Source: Astragalus membranaceus (Eukaryota > Streptophyta > Magnoliopsida > Fabales > Fabaceae). From it: a DNA stretch of 64,000 nt. Shown here in pieces: positions 1-12,700 of this stretch (position 1 is its first letter; each line of letters starts with the position of its first letter). Location: assembly GCA_039519185.1 (NCBI GenBank), contig CM076849.1, positions 73,031,784-73,095,783 of the forward strand. Direction: 5' to 3'. The translations under genes and the position numbers were made by a program. The notes under the pieces are model-generated. The model searched no databases. It saw only the letters and a list, made by a program, of their open reading frames with translations, and was not told where the DNA came from.

Positions 1-1775
1 AAATAAATAAATAAATAAAAGAATAAAACATAAAAAAAAACAGATGGTCTTAACTACTCTTTTTTAATAATTACTAGGAAATGTTTTTTGAGTTTTTCCG
101 AAAAATGATTTTTGTGAAGTGTTTTTTGTTGGTATTTGGTATAAAAGAGATCTATTAATTATTTAAAGAAACATTTTACCTTAAATCCTTTTTTGATATT
201 AGAAGAAAAATTGCTACATTTCTTATTGCTATTATTTTGGTGACAATTATTATTGTTGATAAAAAGGACATTGCTACATTTCTTCAAAGAGAAACATGAC
301 ATTCAAAGATAAGCAATCAAATTGAACTATTCTTATTTTAAAACAACAAGAGCATCCGAATACAAAGCATTTTGTATTCTTCTATTAAAAAAAAGTCTAA
401 CATTCAATCTCTCAAAATCTCAAAAACACCACATACGTGAAGATGAACAAAAAGGATTTATGAGACAACAAATTTACATTGATTAGAATAGAGATGCAAA
501 GATCATAAGATAAAACAAGAAATTTAAGAGAGAATACTAAACCAACCTTGAATAATGAATCTTTTGGTGAGACCTTACCAACAATAACAACAACAAAAAT
601 AAAACTATGAAAATTTTAGTAGAGGAGAAAAACGAAAAATAATCTCTCTCTCACAGAAACTTCTCTAGATCCGCTTTTGCTTCCTCTTGCTCCTGAATCT
701 TTCAAGACTTCGGCCTCTCCTCCTCTCTCCAAAAAAAAACTCCGTCCCTTACCTCAAAACCGAAACCCTATTTATACTAACAAAACCGAAATCGTAGTGG
801 TGTGCTTTGTCCTTCGTTTTCTTCACCAAACCTTGTATATATCCGTTTGTGTGCTATCCTTGAGAAAAACGAGATGGAAAACATGTTTCCTTTGGATGGA
901 CCTACGAACTATGGAGAGACCACCAGCAACTTGTGTGTTGATGCCAAAAATGGCGATTTCGTGAGAGAGGAGAGAAAGGGGGGGCACCAAAAATGGTGAT
1001 TCCGTGAGAGGTGGTGAAAGGAAACGTGAAAGGAAGAGAAGAGAGGGAGGGGACGGCTAGGGTTTGATGGGGGATGATGGGAGTGGTGCTTTGGAGGTTG
1101 TGTGAGAGAGAAGAGATGGAGGGAGTGTATGAGAGAGAGAGAGAAAGGGGTCGTAGGAGGGGAGAGAGCCGTTGGGGAGGGAGTGATGTGAGGGTGGAGT
1201 GTATGGGGAAAGGAGATGTGGGGAAGTGGGAAGTGTGTGGGAAGAGTGAAGTTGCAAGTTCCAAGGAGGGAAAAGGGGAAAAGGTAGCCGAATTTTAGGG
1301 AGGAGAGAGGGGATGAATGTGGATGATTTTTGGGTTAAGGGGGAGAGTGAATGTGGCCACATATTAGGGTTAAGGGGGGTGGCCGAATTTTTTAGGGTTT
1401 GGAAGGGGTGGAATTCGAATTAGGGTTTAGTTGGAGTGGGTTGGATGGAGTTGGGTGTTGGGTTAGGAAGGAGTTGGATGTTGGGTTAGGAAGGAGTTGG
1501 ATGTTGGGTTAGGAAGGAGTTGGATTGGGTTTGGTGGAGGAATGGGCTTTAAATGGCCCAATCTTGATTGCACCTCTATATTTTTTACAAACCTCCCCTA
1601 TTTCCGCCTTTGCTTATTTTTGTTTTGATACTTCTAATTATTATTATTTTTTCAAAAATTAAAACTTGTAGCAAACTAAAATAAAATAAAGCATGGCATG
1701 AAAATAAAATAATTATTTTTATTAAAAATAAATAAAATTTCTTATTTTTGGATAGGACAAAATTAGGGTATTACA
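1..1775 (-). repeat. Ogre element A, left LTR (3' LTR), partial
   Basis: This stretch matches 18175-19953 almost base for base, so it is one of two LTRs of the same minus-strand element. Its right end at 1775 reads TTACA on the plus strand, meaning the LTR starts TGTAATACCC on the minus strand, directly after a purine tract. The first part of this LTR, about 1.35 kb judging by the other copy, lies left of the window, so the target duplication cannot be checked. It includes a threefold repeat of GTTGGATGTTGGGTTAGGAAG-like units near 1445-1520. Confidence 0.93.
769..776 (-). promoter_or_regulatory. Putative LTR TATA box (element A, left LTR)
   Basis: The plus strand reads TATTTATA, so the minus strand reads TATAAATA followed by GGGTTT. 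The same site is kept in the right LTR at 18944-18951. It is the best core-promoter candidate in this LTR. The transcription start is not visible from sequence. Confidence 0.5.
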
Positions 1776-1788
1776 GCTGCCCCTCTTT
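1776..1788 (-). promoter_or_regulatory. Polypurine tract of element A
   Basis: On the minus strand AAAGAGGGGCAGC directly precedes the LTR start TGTAATACCC. Element B has the same tract (49843-49855) in front of its 3' LTR, which supports its role as the plus-strand DNA primer. Confidence 0.85.
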
Positions 1789-3377
1789 ATTTCACATTTC
1801 GCCAAGAAATATGACTTGGCCTTTTCATATTTGTTGGTGAAACGGAAATAAAGATATAGAAATAACACTAATTTTGTCCGCTTCAGAAAAGCTCAAATTT
1901 TCTTTTTGTTATTTTCCTTTTGAGAAAAGGGGGGGTTAACACTTGTCGCATTAACGGGAAAGCAATAAATTGGGGAGAGCGGTTAATTGGAAAAAGCGGT
2001 AAATTGGGGATTCGGAGGTTGCCTAAAAACCTTCTAACGAACTCTGGTCGAGTCCGAGCTTTGGGGGTGGCCTTTTCGAGCGACCGATCAACATCAGGTC
2101 CGGAACTGATTTGATCAATGGATTTACGCTATGTCTTAGGCTGACACAACTAATCCGAAGGACTTAACGAAGTCTGATGGATCCATCGCGTGCTCGTACA
2201 CGATGTTGTGATCTATGGAAGGAGTTCACTAACTCTGTGTTGATGGAGTTTACTAACTCTGGGTTGATGAAGTTTACTAACTCAGTGCTGGTGGTGATTT
2301 TCTAAAAAATGAGGTTTTTGGGACTCTCTGGTCCGAAGTAACTTCTTGGATGGTGCATGAAATGCATGCATTTGGGTATTTGGATGCGCATGAATGCAAT
2401 GATTGATCTTGGCGGGATGCTTTTTCTGTTTGATTCCTCATTCACTTCTTTTTCTTTTGTTATTCTTCGCTCTTCTGAGATGCGAATTTGAAAGTGTAAT
2501 GCACCACTGTTTGATGACGAATGGTATGGATGGTATGATGAATGAAGATGTTGTGTTCTTTTATGTTCCGTCTTCTGTGATTTTCTTTTTTGTTGTTTGT
2601 TTATTCTGTTTGTTTTCTTTAAGCAGCTTTCTTTTTTCTGCTTATTTGTTTTTTTTTACTCTGTTTGTTTTCTTTAAGCAGCTTTCTTTTTTCTGCTTAT
2701 TTGTTTTTTTCTTTGGCACTCTTTTTTTGCTGGTTAAATCGATCTGTCGGGCGAAGGCTGTTTCAGGACGACGATCCCGCGAGGATTGCACACTGGTTCG
2801 TCATGACTGTCTTTTCTGCAATTTTATTCACTTGGGGAATCACTTCTTTCTGTATTTTTTCAAAGATTTCGCAATGATCCTGTAATGCTCTGAATGTGCA
2901 CATGTTTTGCAATTCGATTTCATCAATCATAAAAGTTATTATTTTGTAAGAAACTGAATAGATGAAAGCAGAGACACGAAAAGCACACATATGAGAGAGA
3001 AGTTGGACTTTTATTGATATAGAAATTGGACGTGCAGAAAGTCACGCCAATCGAAAGTGCATTACAATCTTTCTTTCAAACTACAAAAAAAATACAAGCG
3101 AAAAGGAACAAATCTCGTGATTTCGTCTCTGAAGTAACGGTGCCCACCGTCCATACTCATAATACTGATCACCCCCTTATCAGAACCTTTGGAGCGCTGA
3201 TTGCCTTTTTCTTTTCTCAAGCCCAAGTTTTCTGACCCTAATTTTTGCCTGGATCGCCCTTTGCGGGTTTTCAATCCACCGGGCCACTCTGATTTTGCCT
3301 AGGTCGCCCTTTGCGGGTTTTCAACCTAGCGGGCTGATTTTTCCTTGGCTTATCTTTCTCTTTTTTTGTCTATTTTT
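1789..3377 (-). other. Element A 3' untranslated region
   Basis: No credible coding sequence lies between the pol stop and the polypurine tract. Near 3241-3335 there are two copies of a motif reading TCGCCCTTTGCGGGTTTTCA on the plus strand. Element B keeps the same pair after its pol stop (48206-48285). A 50-bp duplication rich in TTCTTTTTTCTGC lies at about 2620-2710. Just before the polypurine tract an imperfect inverted repeat (around 1797-1845, built on AAATATGA and TCATATTT) is also present in B at about 49793-49832. Confidence 0.6.
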
Positions 3378-6300
3378 CTAGGCATAATACTTCTTGACCA
3401 CATCTGAGTTCACTGGATTTGGGATCTCATCTCCGTCCATGTTTGCCAGAATTAAAGCTCCTCCTGAGAATGCCTTCTTCACCACATAAGGTCCTTCATA
3501 TTTGGGAGCCCATTTGCCCCTAGAGTCTGTCTGAATCGGCAAGATCTGCTTGAGCACAAGATCTCCTTCTTGGAATTCACGAGGACGGACTTTCTTGTCA
3601 AAAGCCCTCCTCATCCTCTGTTGGTACAACTGTCCATGACACATTGCAGCCACCCGTTTTTCATCAATGAGATTCAACTGGTCAAGACGAGACCGAACCC
3701 ATTCTGCTTCATCAAGTTTTGTCTCCATTAACACCCGCAGGGATGGTATTTCAACCTCAATGGGGAGAACTGCCTCTGACCCATAAACCAGGGAGTAAGG
3801 GGTTGCCCCTGTTGAGGTGCGTACTGAGGTTCTATAACCATGCAGGGCAAAGGGGAGCATCTCGTGCCAATCATTATAGGTCACGACCATCTTCTGTATT
3901 ATCCGCTTGATATTCTTGTTAGCTGCCTCAACTGCCCCATTCATCTTTGGGCGGTAGGGAGAAGAGTTGTGATGTTGTATTTTGAAGTCTTTACACAAAT
4001 CCTTCATCACTCTGCTGTTCAAATTACTACCGTTGTCTGTGATAATCTTGTTTGGAAGGCCGTAGCGGCAAATCAAGTCTTTCTTGATGAACTTAGCGAT
4101 CACTGAGCTCGCTACATTGGGATAAGAAGCAGCCTCTACCCACTTAGTGAAGTAGTCAATAGCAACCAGAATGAAACGGTGACCATTGGAAGCTTTGGGT
4201 TCAATGGGACCAATGATGTCCATGCCCCACATTGAGAATGGCCATGGTGCGCTCAAAACATTCAGAGACGTTGGAGGTACATGAGTGTGATCTGCATAGA
4301 TTTGGCATTTATGGCATCTTCTCACAAAACTGTAACAGTCTGATTCCATCTGCAACCAGTAGTATCCAGCTCTCAGGATTTTTCTTGCCATTGCGTGCCC
4401 GTTGGAATGAACCCCAAATGAGCCTTTATGAACATCTCGCATAATCTTTACTGATTCTTATCCTGTTACACACCTGAGGAGTACCAAGTCATGGTTTCTC
4501 TTGTAAAGGACGTCTCCACTCAAGAAGAAACCTGTTGACAGCCTCCTGAGGGTTCTCTTGTCATTCTCTGTAGCTCCGGGAGGATACTCTCTGTTTGTGA
4601 TATACTGCTTGATGTCATGGTACCAAGGCTTACTATCTGATCCCTCTTCGACTGTCATACAGTAGTGATAAGCAGGCTGTTCTCTGTGCTGGATTCTGAC
4701 AGTCGTCAGACTTTTGTCACAGCTGACGTTGAACATAGAAGACAAAGTTGCCAAGGCATCTGCCAACTGATTCTCGCTGCGGGGTATGTGCTGGAAAGTG
4801 ATTTCCTCAAAGGGCTTGATTAATTCTTGAATGTAGTCACGGTAAGGAATCAAATCAGAGTTTCTTGTTTCCCAGTCTCTTTTTACTTGATGGACAACTA
4901 GAGCTGAATCTCCGTACACGTCGAGCCTCTTGACTTTCCGATCGAGAGCTGCCTGGATACCCAAGATACACGCTTCATACTCTGCAATATTGTTTGTGAC
5001 ATAGAAGCTTAGTCTGGCGGTGACTGGTATAAAGCGGTTGTCTGGGGAGATCAGCACTGCTCCGATTCCGTGCCCCCACATGTTAGAGGCACCGTCAAAC
5101 AACACTCTCCACCTTTCATCATCTTGAGATTTCCCTGCGTCAAATAATGCCATGATGTCCTCATCTGGGAACTCACATTGCATTGATTGGTAATCCTCAA
5201 CCGGTTGATGTGCCAGGTAGTCTGCCAGCGTGCTACCTTTAATCGCCTTCTGGGTTACGTACACGAGATCGTACTCTGACAGAAGCATTTGCCAACGAGC
5301 AATTCTACCTGTGAGCGCAGGTTTTTCAAATATGTACTTGATTGGGTCCATTTTGGACACCAACCAGGTAGTGTGACTCAGCATATACTGTCTCAGTCGA
5401 TGCGCAGCCCAGGCTAGAGCACAACAAGTCTTCTCCAATGATGAATACCTTGCCTCACAGTCTGTGAACTTCTTGCTTATGTAGTAGATCGCGTGTTCTT
5501 TCTTTCCTGACTCATCGTGTTGCCCCAGCACGCAGCCCATAGAGTTGTCTAGCACCGTGAGGTATAGGATGAGGGGCCTGCCAGACACATGTGGCATTAG
5601 GACGGGTGGATTCTGAAGATACGCCTTAATTTTCTCAAATGCTTCTTGACATTTGTCATTCCACTTCATCTCTTGGTTTTTGCACAGCAGTTTGAAAATT
5701 GGTTCGCAAGTTGCAGTCAACTGGAAGATGAATCGAGAGATGTAATTTAGTCTTCCCAGGAAACCACGAACTTCTTTCTCTGTTTTAGGTGCTGGCATCT
5801 CCAGGATTGCGCGTACTTTGTCCGGGTCTACCTCAATTCCCTTCTGGCTAACAATGAAACCTAACAGCTTCCCTGACCTAACCCCAAAGGTGCACTTAGC
5901 GGGGTTCAACCTGAGTTTGTACTTTCTGAGACGCTCGAACAGCTTCTGCAGGTTAACCACGTGCCCTTCATCAGTCCTTGATTTGGCAATCATGTCATCC
6001 ACATAGACTTCAATCTCCTTATGCATCATGTCATGGAATAGGGTTACCATCGCTCTTTGGTAGGTTGCCCCGGCATTCCTCAACCCGAAAGGCATGACCT
6101 TGTAACAGAAAGTTCCCCAAAGGGTTATGAAGGTGGTTTTCTCCATATCCTCCGGAGCCATTTTGATCTGGTTATAGCCTGAATATCCATCCATGAAGGA
6201 GAACATCGAATGCTGAGCAGTACTGTCCACCAAAACGTCAATATGGGGTAGAGGGAAATCATCTTTAGGGCTTGCTCTGTTCAAGTCACGGTAGTCGACG

Positions 6301-6828
6301 CACATTCGGACCTTTCCGTCTTTCTTAGGGACTGGAACAATGTTTGCTACCCACTCAGGATATTTTGCCACAGCTAAGAATCCTGCATCAAACTGTTTCT
6401 TGACCTCATCCCTGATCTTCAAAGACATTTCAGGCTTCATCCGCCTTAACTTCTGTTTCACAGGGGGACACTCTGATTTCACCGGCAATTTATGTTCAAC
6501 AATATCTGTGCTCAACCCTGGCATGTCCCGATATGTCCATGCGAATACGTCAGCGTAATCGAACAGGAGCTGAATTAACTTTTTGCGCTCTTTATCCTCC
6601 ATTGCGGTACCAACCTTGATCTCTTTTCTGTCTTCTTTAGTACCCAAATTGACCATTTCTGTAGACTCCTCATGGGGTTCGATGACCTTTTCTTCTTGTT
6701 CTACCATTCTCATGATTTCTGGAGGAGTATCCCAATCATTCTCAACATCTTCCTCGGCTTGATTAACCGGGTAATCAAAATCACAGTATGAGTTATGGGC
6801 ATTATTATTTTCAGAGTTTATTTTTGAT
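3378..6828 (-). pseudogene. pol: Ogre A pol exon: RT, RNase H, second RNase H, integrase
   Basis: Starting from the predicted splice acceptor, the frame runs to an in-frame TAA at 4458-4460 and then continues in the same frame to 3378. One nonsense codon therefore splits integrase from the rest. Visible motifs are RT (CVDYRDLN, then YVDDMIAKS), a classical RNase H region, then a second archaeal-type RNase H (LFDGASN, NNIAEYEAC, YGDSALVVHQV), as known for the Tat/Ogre lineage. Integrase follows with an HHCC zinc finger and a D-D-E core (GMDIIGP, ITDNGSN, GAVEAANK). The tail ends DVVKKYYA, as in element B. The protein would copy and insert the element. This copy is close to intact apart from the stop, so it may have been active recently. 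Confidence 0.93.
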
Positions 6829-8255
6829 CTGCATTAGAATGGAGCGGCGAATAAAAACAAAGAAAAAGCAACACAGATAAAAGATGAAGACAGAAATTTT
6901 ATTGAAAATTCAAAATAACACTTTATTGATTGATGATTTTCGACGAAAACATGTAACACCCCGTTTCTACCCTTTTAATTTGTACGTCATTATCAGAGTA
7001 CTTTCGTTTTCAAAAAAAATAATAATTTAATTAGTAGAAAAGAAATGTCACATCTTCATTGATAAAACTCATCGACTACGCCATTAACATTCGTGTAAAA
7101 ACGCATTCGTCACAAAAGTCGAACTTCAAAATTAAATCTCATCACAGCGGAAATAATAGCTCACCAAAATCGCTCAAACACGTCTCACACATCAATAAAA
7201 TTATTAAAACAGTTAATTAAATAAGTCATCAACTTCAACCCCGCCCCCTAGGTGTTACAATATCAGAGAGCGACTCAAAACATCTCAACAGCTATAAGGG
7301 AAGGCGGCATGTCCTTCAATCGGAGTCACCTGCAGCGTTGCCACAATAGAGCAACATTCCAAGCAGAAGGGGTGAGAATTTTCAACAAAATATAATTAAA
7401 CATATAGCAGAGTAATATGAGCAAACCATCACACAACATCGTCACTAATATCAACTTCATCGTCGTTACACACAACACCAAATAAAATCACAATTCACGT
7501 CACCCGTCATAAAAAAAAATGAATGCGCATGAAGATGCAACCCACACCTGGGCATATGCATGATGGTACCATACTCGTCATAATAAGCCACTATGGGCAC
7601 ACCGTCACTGTTTTCTCGTCATAAATAAGCCACTATGGGCACACCGTCATTAAGAGGCCGAAGCCTATTCGTCATAAGATGCACATGCTATGAGACACTA
7701 TGGACACATGTGCAATCACCAAAATTTGCTCACCCGGAGTACTCATCATCACCACCATAAGACACTCATAGAGTGTATTCATCATAGTCACCATAATAAT
7801 ATCACCACTCTTCATAACAATCACATTCAAAAATAATGTAACAACATCTTTAAAATTATGGAATAAACATTTCACTTTACATCTTTAAAATTATGGAATA
7901 AACATTTCACTTTCATACTTAGGAAGCGCCACAATTAAATTTGGGAAGAACATCTCATTTTCCAAGTGGAAGAAAACCTCACATTTTTAACCGGAAAAAT
8001 AGTAATAGTATCAAAGTCACATTTACACGCTCTTCTCTTTTACAAAGTACAGAAATTCGGTTGATAAACGGCAACAAACCGAAGCTGGAAAACAGTGGCA
8101 TTTTTATGCGCAAAACAGTAGCATTTTGACATCAAATCGAAACTGAAAAACAGTGTCCATTTATGCGCAAAAACAGTAAAAACAGCATTATTTTTCTTTA
8201 ATAAAAACAGCAAAACAGCAATACATTTTAATGCCAAACAGCAACATAAAAAAAA

Positions 8256-8640
8256 ATTCTGCAACAGCAGCATTTGTTTTTATAAAAACAGCAACAACAA
8301 AACCTTTAATTGACAAACAGCAACACACAAAATAAATTCTGCAACAGCAGCATTTGTTTTTATAAAAACAGCAACAACAAAACCTTTAATTGACAAACAG
8401 CAACATACAAAATAAATTCTGCAACAGCAGCATTTGTTTTTATAAAAACAGCAACAACAACACCTTAAAATAACAAACAGCAACATACAAAAATTCTGCA
8501 ACATCAGTATTTGTTTCTATAAAAACAGCAACAACAACACCTTAAAATAACAAACAGCAACATACAAAAATTCTGCAACAGCAGTATTTGTTTCTATAAA
8601 AACAGCAACTATAATTTCTGCATAACAGCAACATATCTAT
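8256..8640 (-). repeat. Tandem repeat of 77-80 bp inside the Tekay-like LTR
   Basis: Units beginning ATTCTGCAACAGCAGC-like start at 8256, 8336, 8416, 8493 and 8570, so the period is 80 bp and then 77 bp. Each unit contains TTTTTATAAAAACAGCAACAAC. The array occupies the part of the LTR where related LTRs in this window carry GC-rich palindromic repeats instead. Confidence 0.85.
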
Positions 8641-9406
8641 AGAAAAACAACAACTATAATTTCTAAGCTCATCTTTTTCCTATCATAGGGGCAATTCGCA
8701 ATTCATCTCCTCACATCATAAGAAATTTCGCATATCAATACAACAATTCGATCCATTACTCCTCTATATATATATAAGTTGCGAATTCAATTACTCCCAA
8801 AAAAAAAACCCACAACTCTCCATATACTCAATTATATTAAATTGGAAACGCTCACCCTTACCTCGAATTTTGTATGCCCCGAAACAACGATGAATGCGAC
8901 ACGTGCAAAAACCCCGCAACACGACGAGCCAAGGTCACCAAAAATTCGCAGCAGCCCCCTCCCTCCTCTTCTATGCAATTCGCATCCAGCACAAATTTAG
9001 GGAAAAGGAAACGCAACATGGGTCAAGGAAGGGTTTTAGACCACCACATGGAAGAGGAAAATAAATGGAAGGGAAAAGGATTGATGAAGGCTTACCTAAG
9101 CCAATATGAATTAGAACTCTCCTTGCTGAAAGTCGCAATTCCACTTCTCCTCTCACTCTCAGTTTGCGCTGAATCTCTTTCTTTGGTGGAATGACCATAA
9201 TTCTTAGGTTTTAGGGTAATTGGAATGGGCTTGGGTCACTTAAGTGGCTTGGGCCCATTTTTCACACCACTCTTTTAATTCTTTTCGCCTCCTACAATAA
9301 AACAATTATACATAAATTATCCCACTTAATTAAATATTGTATCCCTCCAATAACTTAATTTAATTAATAAATTAAATTATTTTAGGGCGTTACAACTCTC
9401 CCCCAC

Positions 9407-9682
9407 TTAGAGAATTTCGTCCTCGAAATTACCTGAATCAAATAACTCTGGATAGGCTTCTTTCATCTTACTTTCCAATTCCCACGTCATGCTCTCGCCT
9501 ACGGCTCCCAACCAAACCACTTTCACTAAATTAATCTCTTTGCCCGTTAACACTTTTACTTCACGATCGTCAATTCTAACGGGCATAGTCTCCACGGTGA
9601 GATTGTCCCGCACCTCAACATCATCTAGTTGAATCACATGAGACGGATCCGCAACATACTTCCGAAGCTGCGACACGTGAAA
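9407..9682 (-). pseudogene. Chromovirus integrase C-terminus with chromodomain-like tail (fragment)
   Basis: The frame encodes about 90 residues that parallel the intact copy at 63224-64000: MSQLRKYV near the start, VETMPVRIDDREVK, then VVWLGAVGESMTWELESK and PELFD. The WxxxGESMTWELE region looks like the divergent chromodomain at the end of Tekay/Del integrases, which in this family is thought to steer insertion toward marked chromatin. The stop codon overlaps the polypurine tract. Everything upstream has been lost. Confidence 0.85.
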
Positions 9683-9741
9683 TTGGAAGATACGGAGGGA
9701 TCTGCATTACAATGATAATTACTTTAAATTGGAAGATACGG
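9681..9741. repeat. 15-bp direct repeat at the chromovirus/Ogre junction
   Basis: AATTGGAAGATACGG occurs at 9681-9695 and again at 9727-9741, 46 bp apart. The right copy is native Ogre exon sequence. The left copy sits exactly where the chromovirus frame breaks, so it looks like filler made during the rearrangement. Confidence 0.75.
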
Positions 9742-12700
9742 GGAAATCCATGATCTCCCAGTTTTACAGCTTCTCTCCAACCGCACAGCAGCGCACCAGA
9801 CCTACAGCACGGCCACTTGAGCTTGATCCTTCTTCGAGCACATTAACCTGGTCAGGGTCCAGCATACTAGCACTCCGGAAGTTGCTCTTAAGATTAGCGA
9901 TGACCATTCTCCCCTGATTGGGTTCCTTTCCTCTGAGTTTGGCCAGCCATTTCTCCCTCCTGTCAGATGCCAGCCTCTCCCGATCAGCAAGACTTGGGAT
10001 GTACCCAACACCGAACCTCTCAATATTACCCCTCAACTGGATAGGCATTACAATTCCTTGAGCAGCTTTTCCTAAGCCTTTACCAATCTGATACCCATGT
10101 CCCAGCATCACCTTTGCAGCCATCATGTCAGCCCTGGACCACTTAGGCTTCCACCGAGGCTCACCTTCGACGAAGACAGCGTTTGAAATCTCCAGTCCTT
10201 GGAAAGCAGTCTCAAAGGACTCTTCTGCTACTTCCACATAATATTCAGGTGGTGATCGATTTATCAATGTTTCTTCCTCTCCGGAGATCACTATCAGCTT
10301 TCCCCTAGCCACAAACTTGAGTTTCTGATGGAGCGAGGAAGGCACTGCCCCAGCCGCATGTATCCAAGGGCGTCCTAGCAGGCAACTGTAGGATGAATTG
10401 ATGTCCATCACTTGAAAGACGACATAAAATACTTCAGGGCCCACCTGCAGTGGCATTTCTACTTCTCCAAAAACTTCCTTCACTGACCCATCAAATGCTC
10501 TGACCAAGGTGGAGCTCGGTTTTAGATATGAACAGTCTACATCCAGCTTATCCATTGTAGACTTAGGCAGCACATTTAAGGATGAACCGTTATCAATAAG
10601 CACCCTGGCAAGTATATGGTCCCCACACTTGACTGAGATGTGAAGAGCTTGATTATGACTCTTTCCTGCCGGAGGCAGCTCAGTGTCTGAGAAGGTCAAG
10701 TAATTAGAGGCTACAATGCTGCCAACAATACCATCAAGCTGGTTTACTGTAATGTCATGGGAGACGTGAGCTTCATTCAGGACCTTTAGCAGTGCAGCAC
10801 GATGTGCCTCTGAACTAAGCAGCAAAGAGAGCATTGAGATCTTGGATGGAGTTTGATTCAGCTGGTCTACCACCCGATATTCACTCTGTCTCATTACTCT
10901 CAGGAATTCTTGAGCTTCTTTGTCCGACACATCCCTGACTTCTACAGCTTCCTTGTCTTTTCCCTTACGGGCCCTTTCTTCATTTCCCTTGGATTGCTCT
11001 CTTCTAAGGTTTTCAGGAGTATACAACCTTCCACTCCTCGTGATACAACTACCTCCAGCAATGTTTGTTATATCCAGAGTGCCTTTAGGGACCTCCGCTT
11101 GTATTTGCACATTGCAGCTCCATGGAGTCATCCTAGTATCCCCACTAGGGGTAGCAGCAGGCACTGGAATAACAACAGTCGAGGGTCTCGTCACAGCTAG
11201 GCTGGAATTCAGATTGCAGGGAATTTCAATCGGTCTCCTGAAGCCTCCGTTGCCTGATTGCAAGGTAAATACACTTTCTTCCTTCTCCTGGATTCCCACT
11301 TGGACCAGGTGTCTGTCTAAGAGATCTTGGAGAATTGGTTTAAAGCCTTCGCATGCCCCAATGCAGCGAGGATTATCACAGGCGTCTTTCCTAGCGCAAC
11401 TTTCTTTGATGACACCAAAACGGCATAATTCAGCATGGATAAAATTCAAAGGCATCTGAATGCAATCAACTTTTCTAACCAAACACTGACCCCCTGGTGG
11501 TCAACGGCATTAATAGCAGATCCTCCATGCCCTGGCAACGGATTGGTGGCTACATTGGGTTGTTGAAATGATATGCTTTTCGTATCAAGTAATTCTTGCA
11601 CCACATATTTGAATGCTTTACAATCCTCCACCACATGACCTACTGCCCCAGAATGAAAGGCGCAGGTGGCATTTGCGTTGTACCCTCTGGGATAGGGAGG
11701 CTGATATGGCTTCATTTGACGAGTACTGATTATTTTGTTGGTGATGAGATAATTAAACAAGTCCGTGTAGGACATGGGGATGGGATCAAAGACAACAGGC
11801 TTCCTTTCATTATAGTTCCGGTACTGATAATTTGATTGAAAAGGCTGTGCCAGTGGTGCCTGAGGAGGAACCGAAATAGCTTGTGGTGGATTGCTGTGCG
11901 ACGGACCACTGGCTCCGATGACTGCATTAGTTTCACCTTCTTTCTTCTTATGAGACCCAAAAAATGGCTTTTTTTGACCGGCAGGAGGTGTCGGGCCCTG
12001 AGCTATTCTTCCGCTCCGCATACCATTCTCTACTCTTTCCCCTGTGACCACCATCTCAGAGAAGTTTGAGGCTACGCTGCCAACCAGCCTATCATAATAC
12101 ACCGCAGGAAGGGTTTCCATAAACATGTGGACCATTTCTTTGTCCAGCAGAGGGGGTTTTACCTGAGCCGCAAGGTTCCGCCATCTCTGAGCATACTCTT
12201 TGAACGACTCGTTATCCCTCTTAGACATGCGTTGTAGCTGAGTTCTATCTGGAGCCAAATCATTGTTATACTGGTATTGACGCATGAAGGCATCTGCCAT
12301 GTCTTTCCAGCAACGGATATTAGTTGGCTCTAACTGCATGTACCAGTCAAGGGGAGCTCCAGCTAAACTTTCTTGGAAGCAATGCATCATTAAGTTATCG
12401 TCACGGGCATAGGCAGTCATCTTTCGGCAGTACATTGTCACATGGATGACTGGGCAAGTTGTCCCTCTGTATTTGTCAAAAGTTGGTGCTTTGAACTTGG
12501 GCGGCAGGACTATATCAGGAACCAAGCACAACTCATGGGCATTCCTGGCTCGGGAACCTGCCCCTTCAACAGCTCTTAACCTTTCTTCCAGCATCTGATA
12601 CTGACTTCTAGCTTCGGCAGGGTAATTCTGTGGGAAACCGCCGGCACCATAGTGAGGGTTATTCATCGATGCCGCGACCGGGGTCATGTGTCGGTGAGCA

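Larger units (their letters stand above)
6952..9682 (-). mobile_element. Tekay-like chromovirus remnant (3' LTR plus end of integrase) inside Ogre A intron
   Basis: An LTR spans 6952-9394. On the minus strand it begins TGTAACGCCC and ends GGGGTGTTACA. It is preceded by the purine tract AAGTGGGGGAGAGT (9395-9408), and further upstream by the last ~90 codons of integrase. The remnant stops abruptly near 9682 within the integrase frame, and the other LTR is absent. No target duplication is visible, so it is a truncated or recombined piece. It does not interrupt any Ogre exon. Confidence 0.85.
6829..9722 (-). other. Ogre A intron between protease and RT (enlarged by insertion)
   Basis: On the minus strand a GTAATT donor at 9722 and an AATGCAG acceptor ending at 6829 match the positions of the 203-bp intron of element B (44493-44695). 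The exon reading frames are kept on both sides. Splicing between the protease and RT parts is known for Ogre elements. Here the intron has grown to about 2.9 kb because a chromovirus remnant lies inside it. No transcript evidence is available. Confidence 0.75.

Noticed and set aside
677..1362. Frames of 95-180 codons repeated in both LTRs of element A
   Set aside because: They lie wholly inside LTR sequence, are biased by G/A-rich repeats and occur in both LTR copies only because the LTRs are duplicates.
2403..2885. 160-codon F/L-rich frame
   Set aside because: Caused by T-rich duplicated sequence in the 3' region of element A; the apparent membrane segments are compositional.
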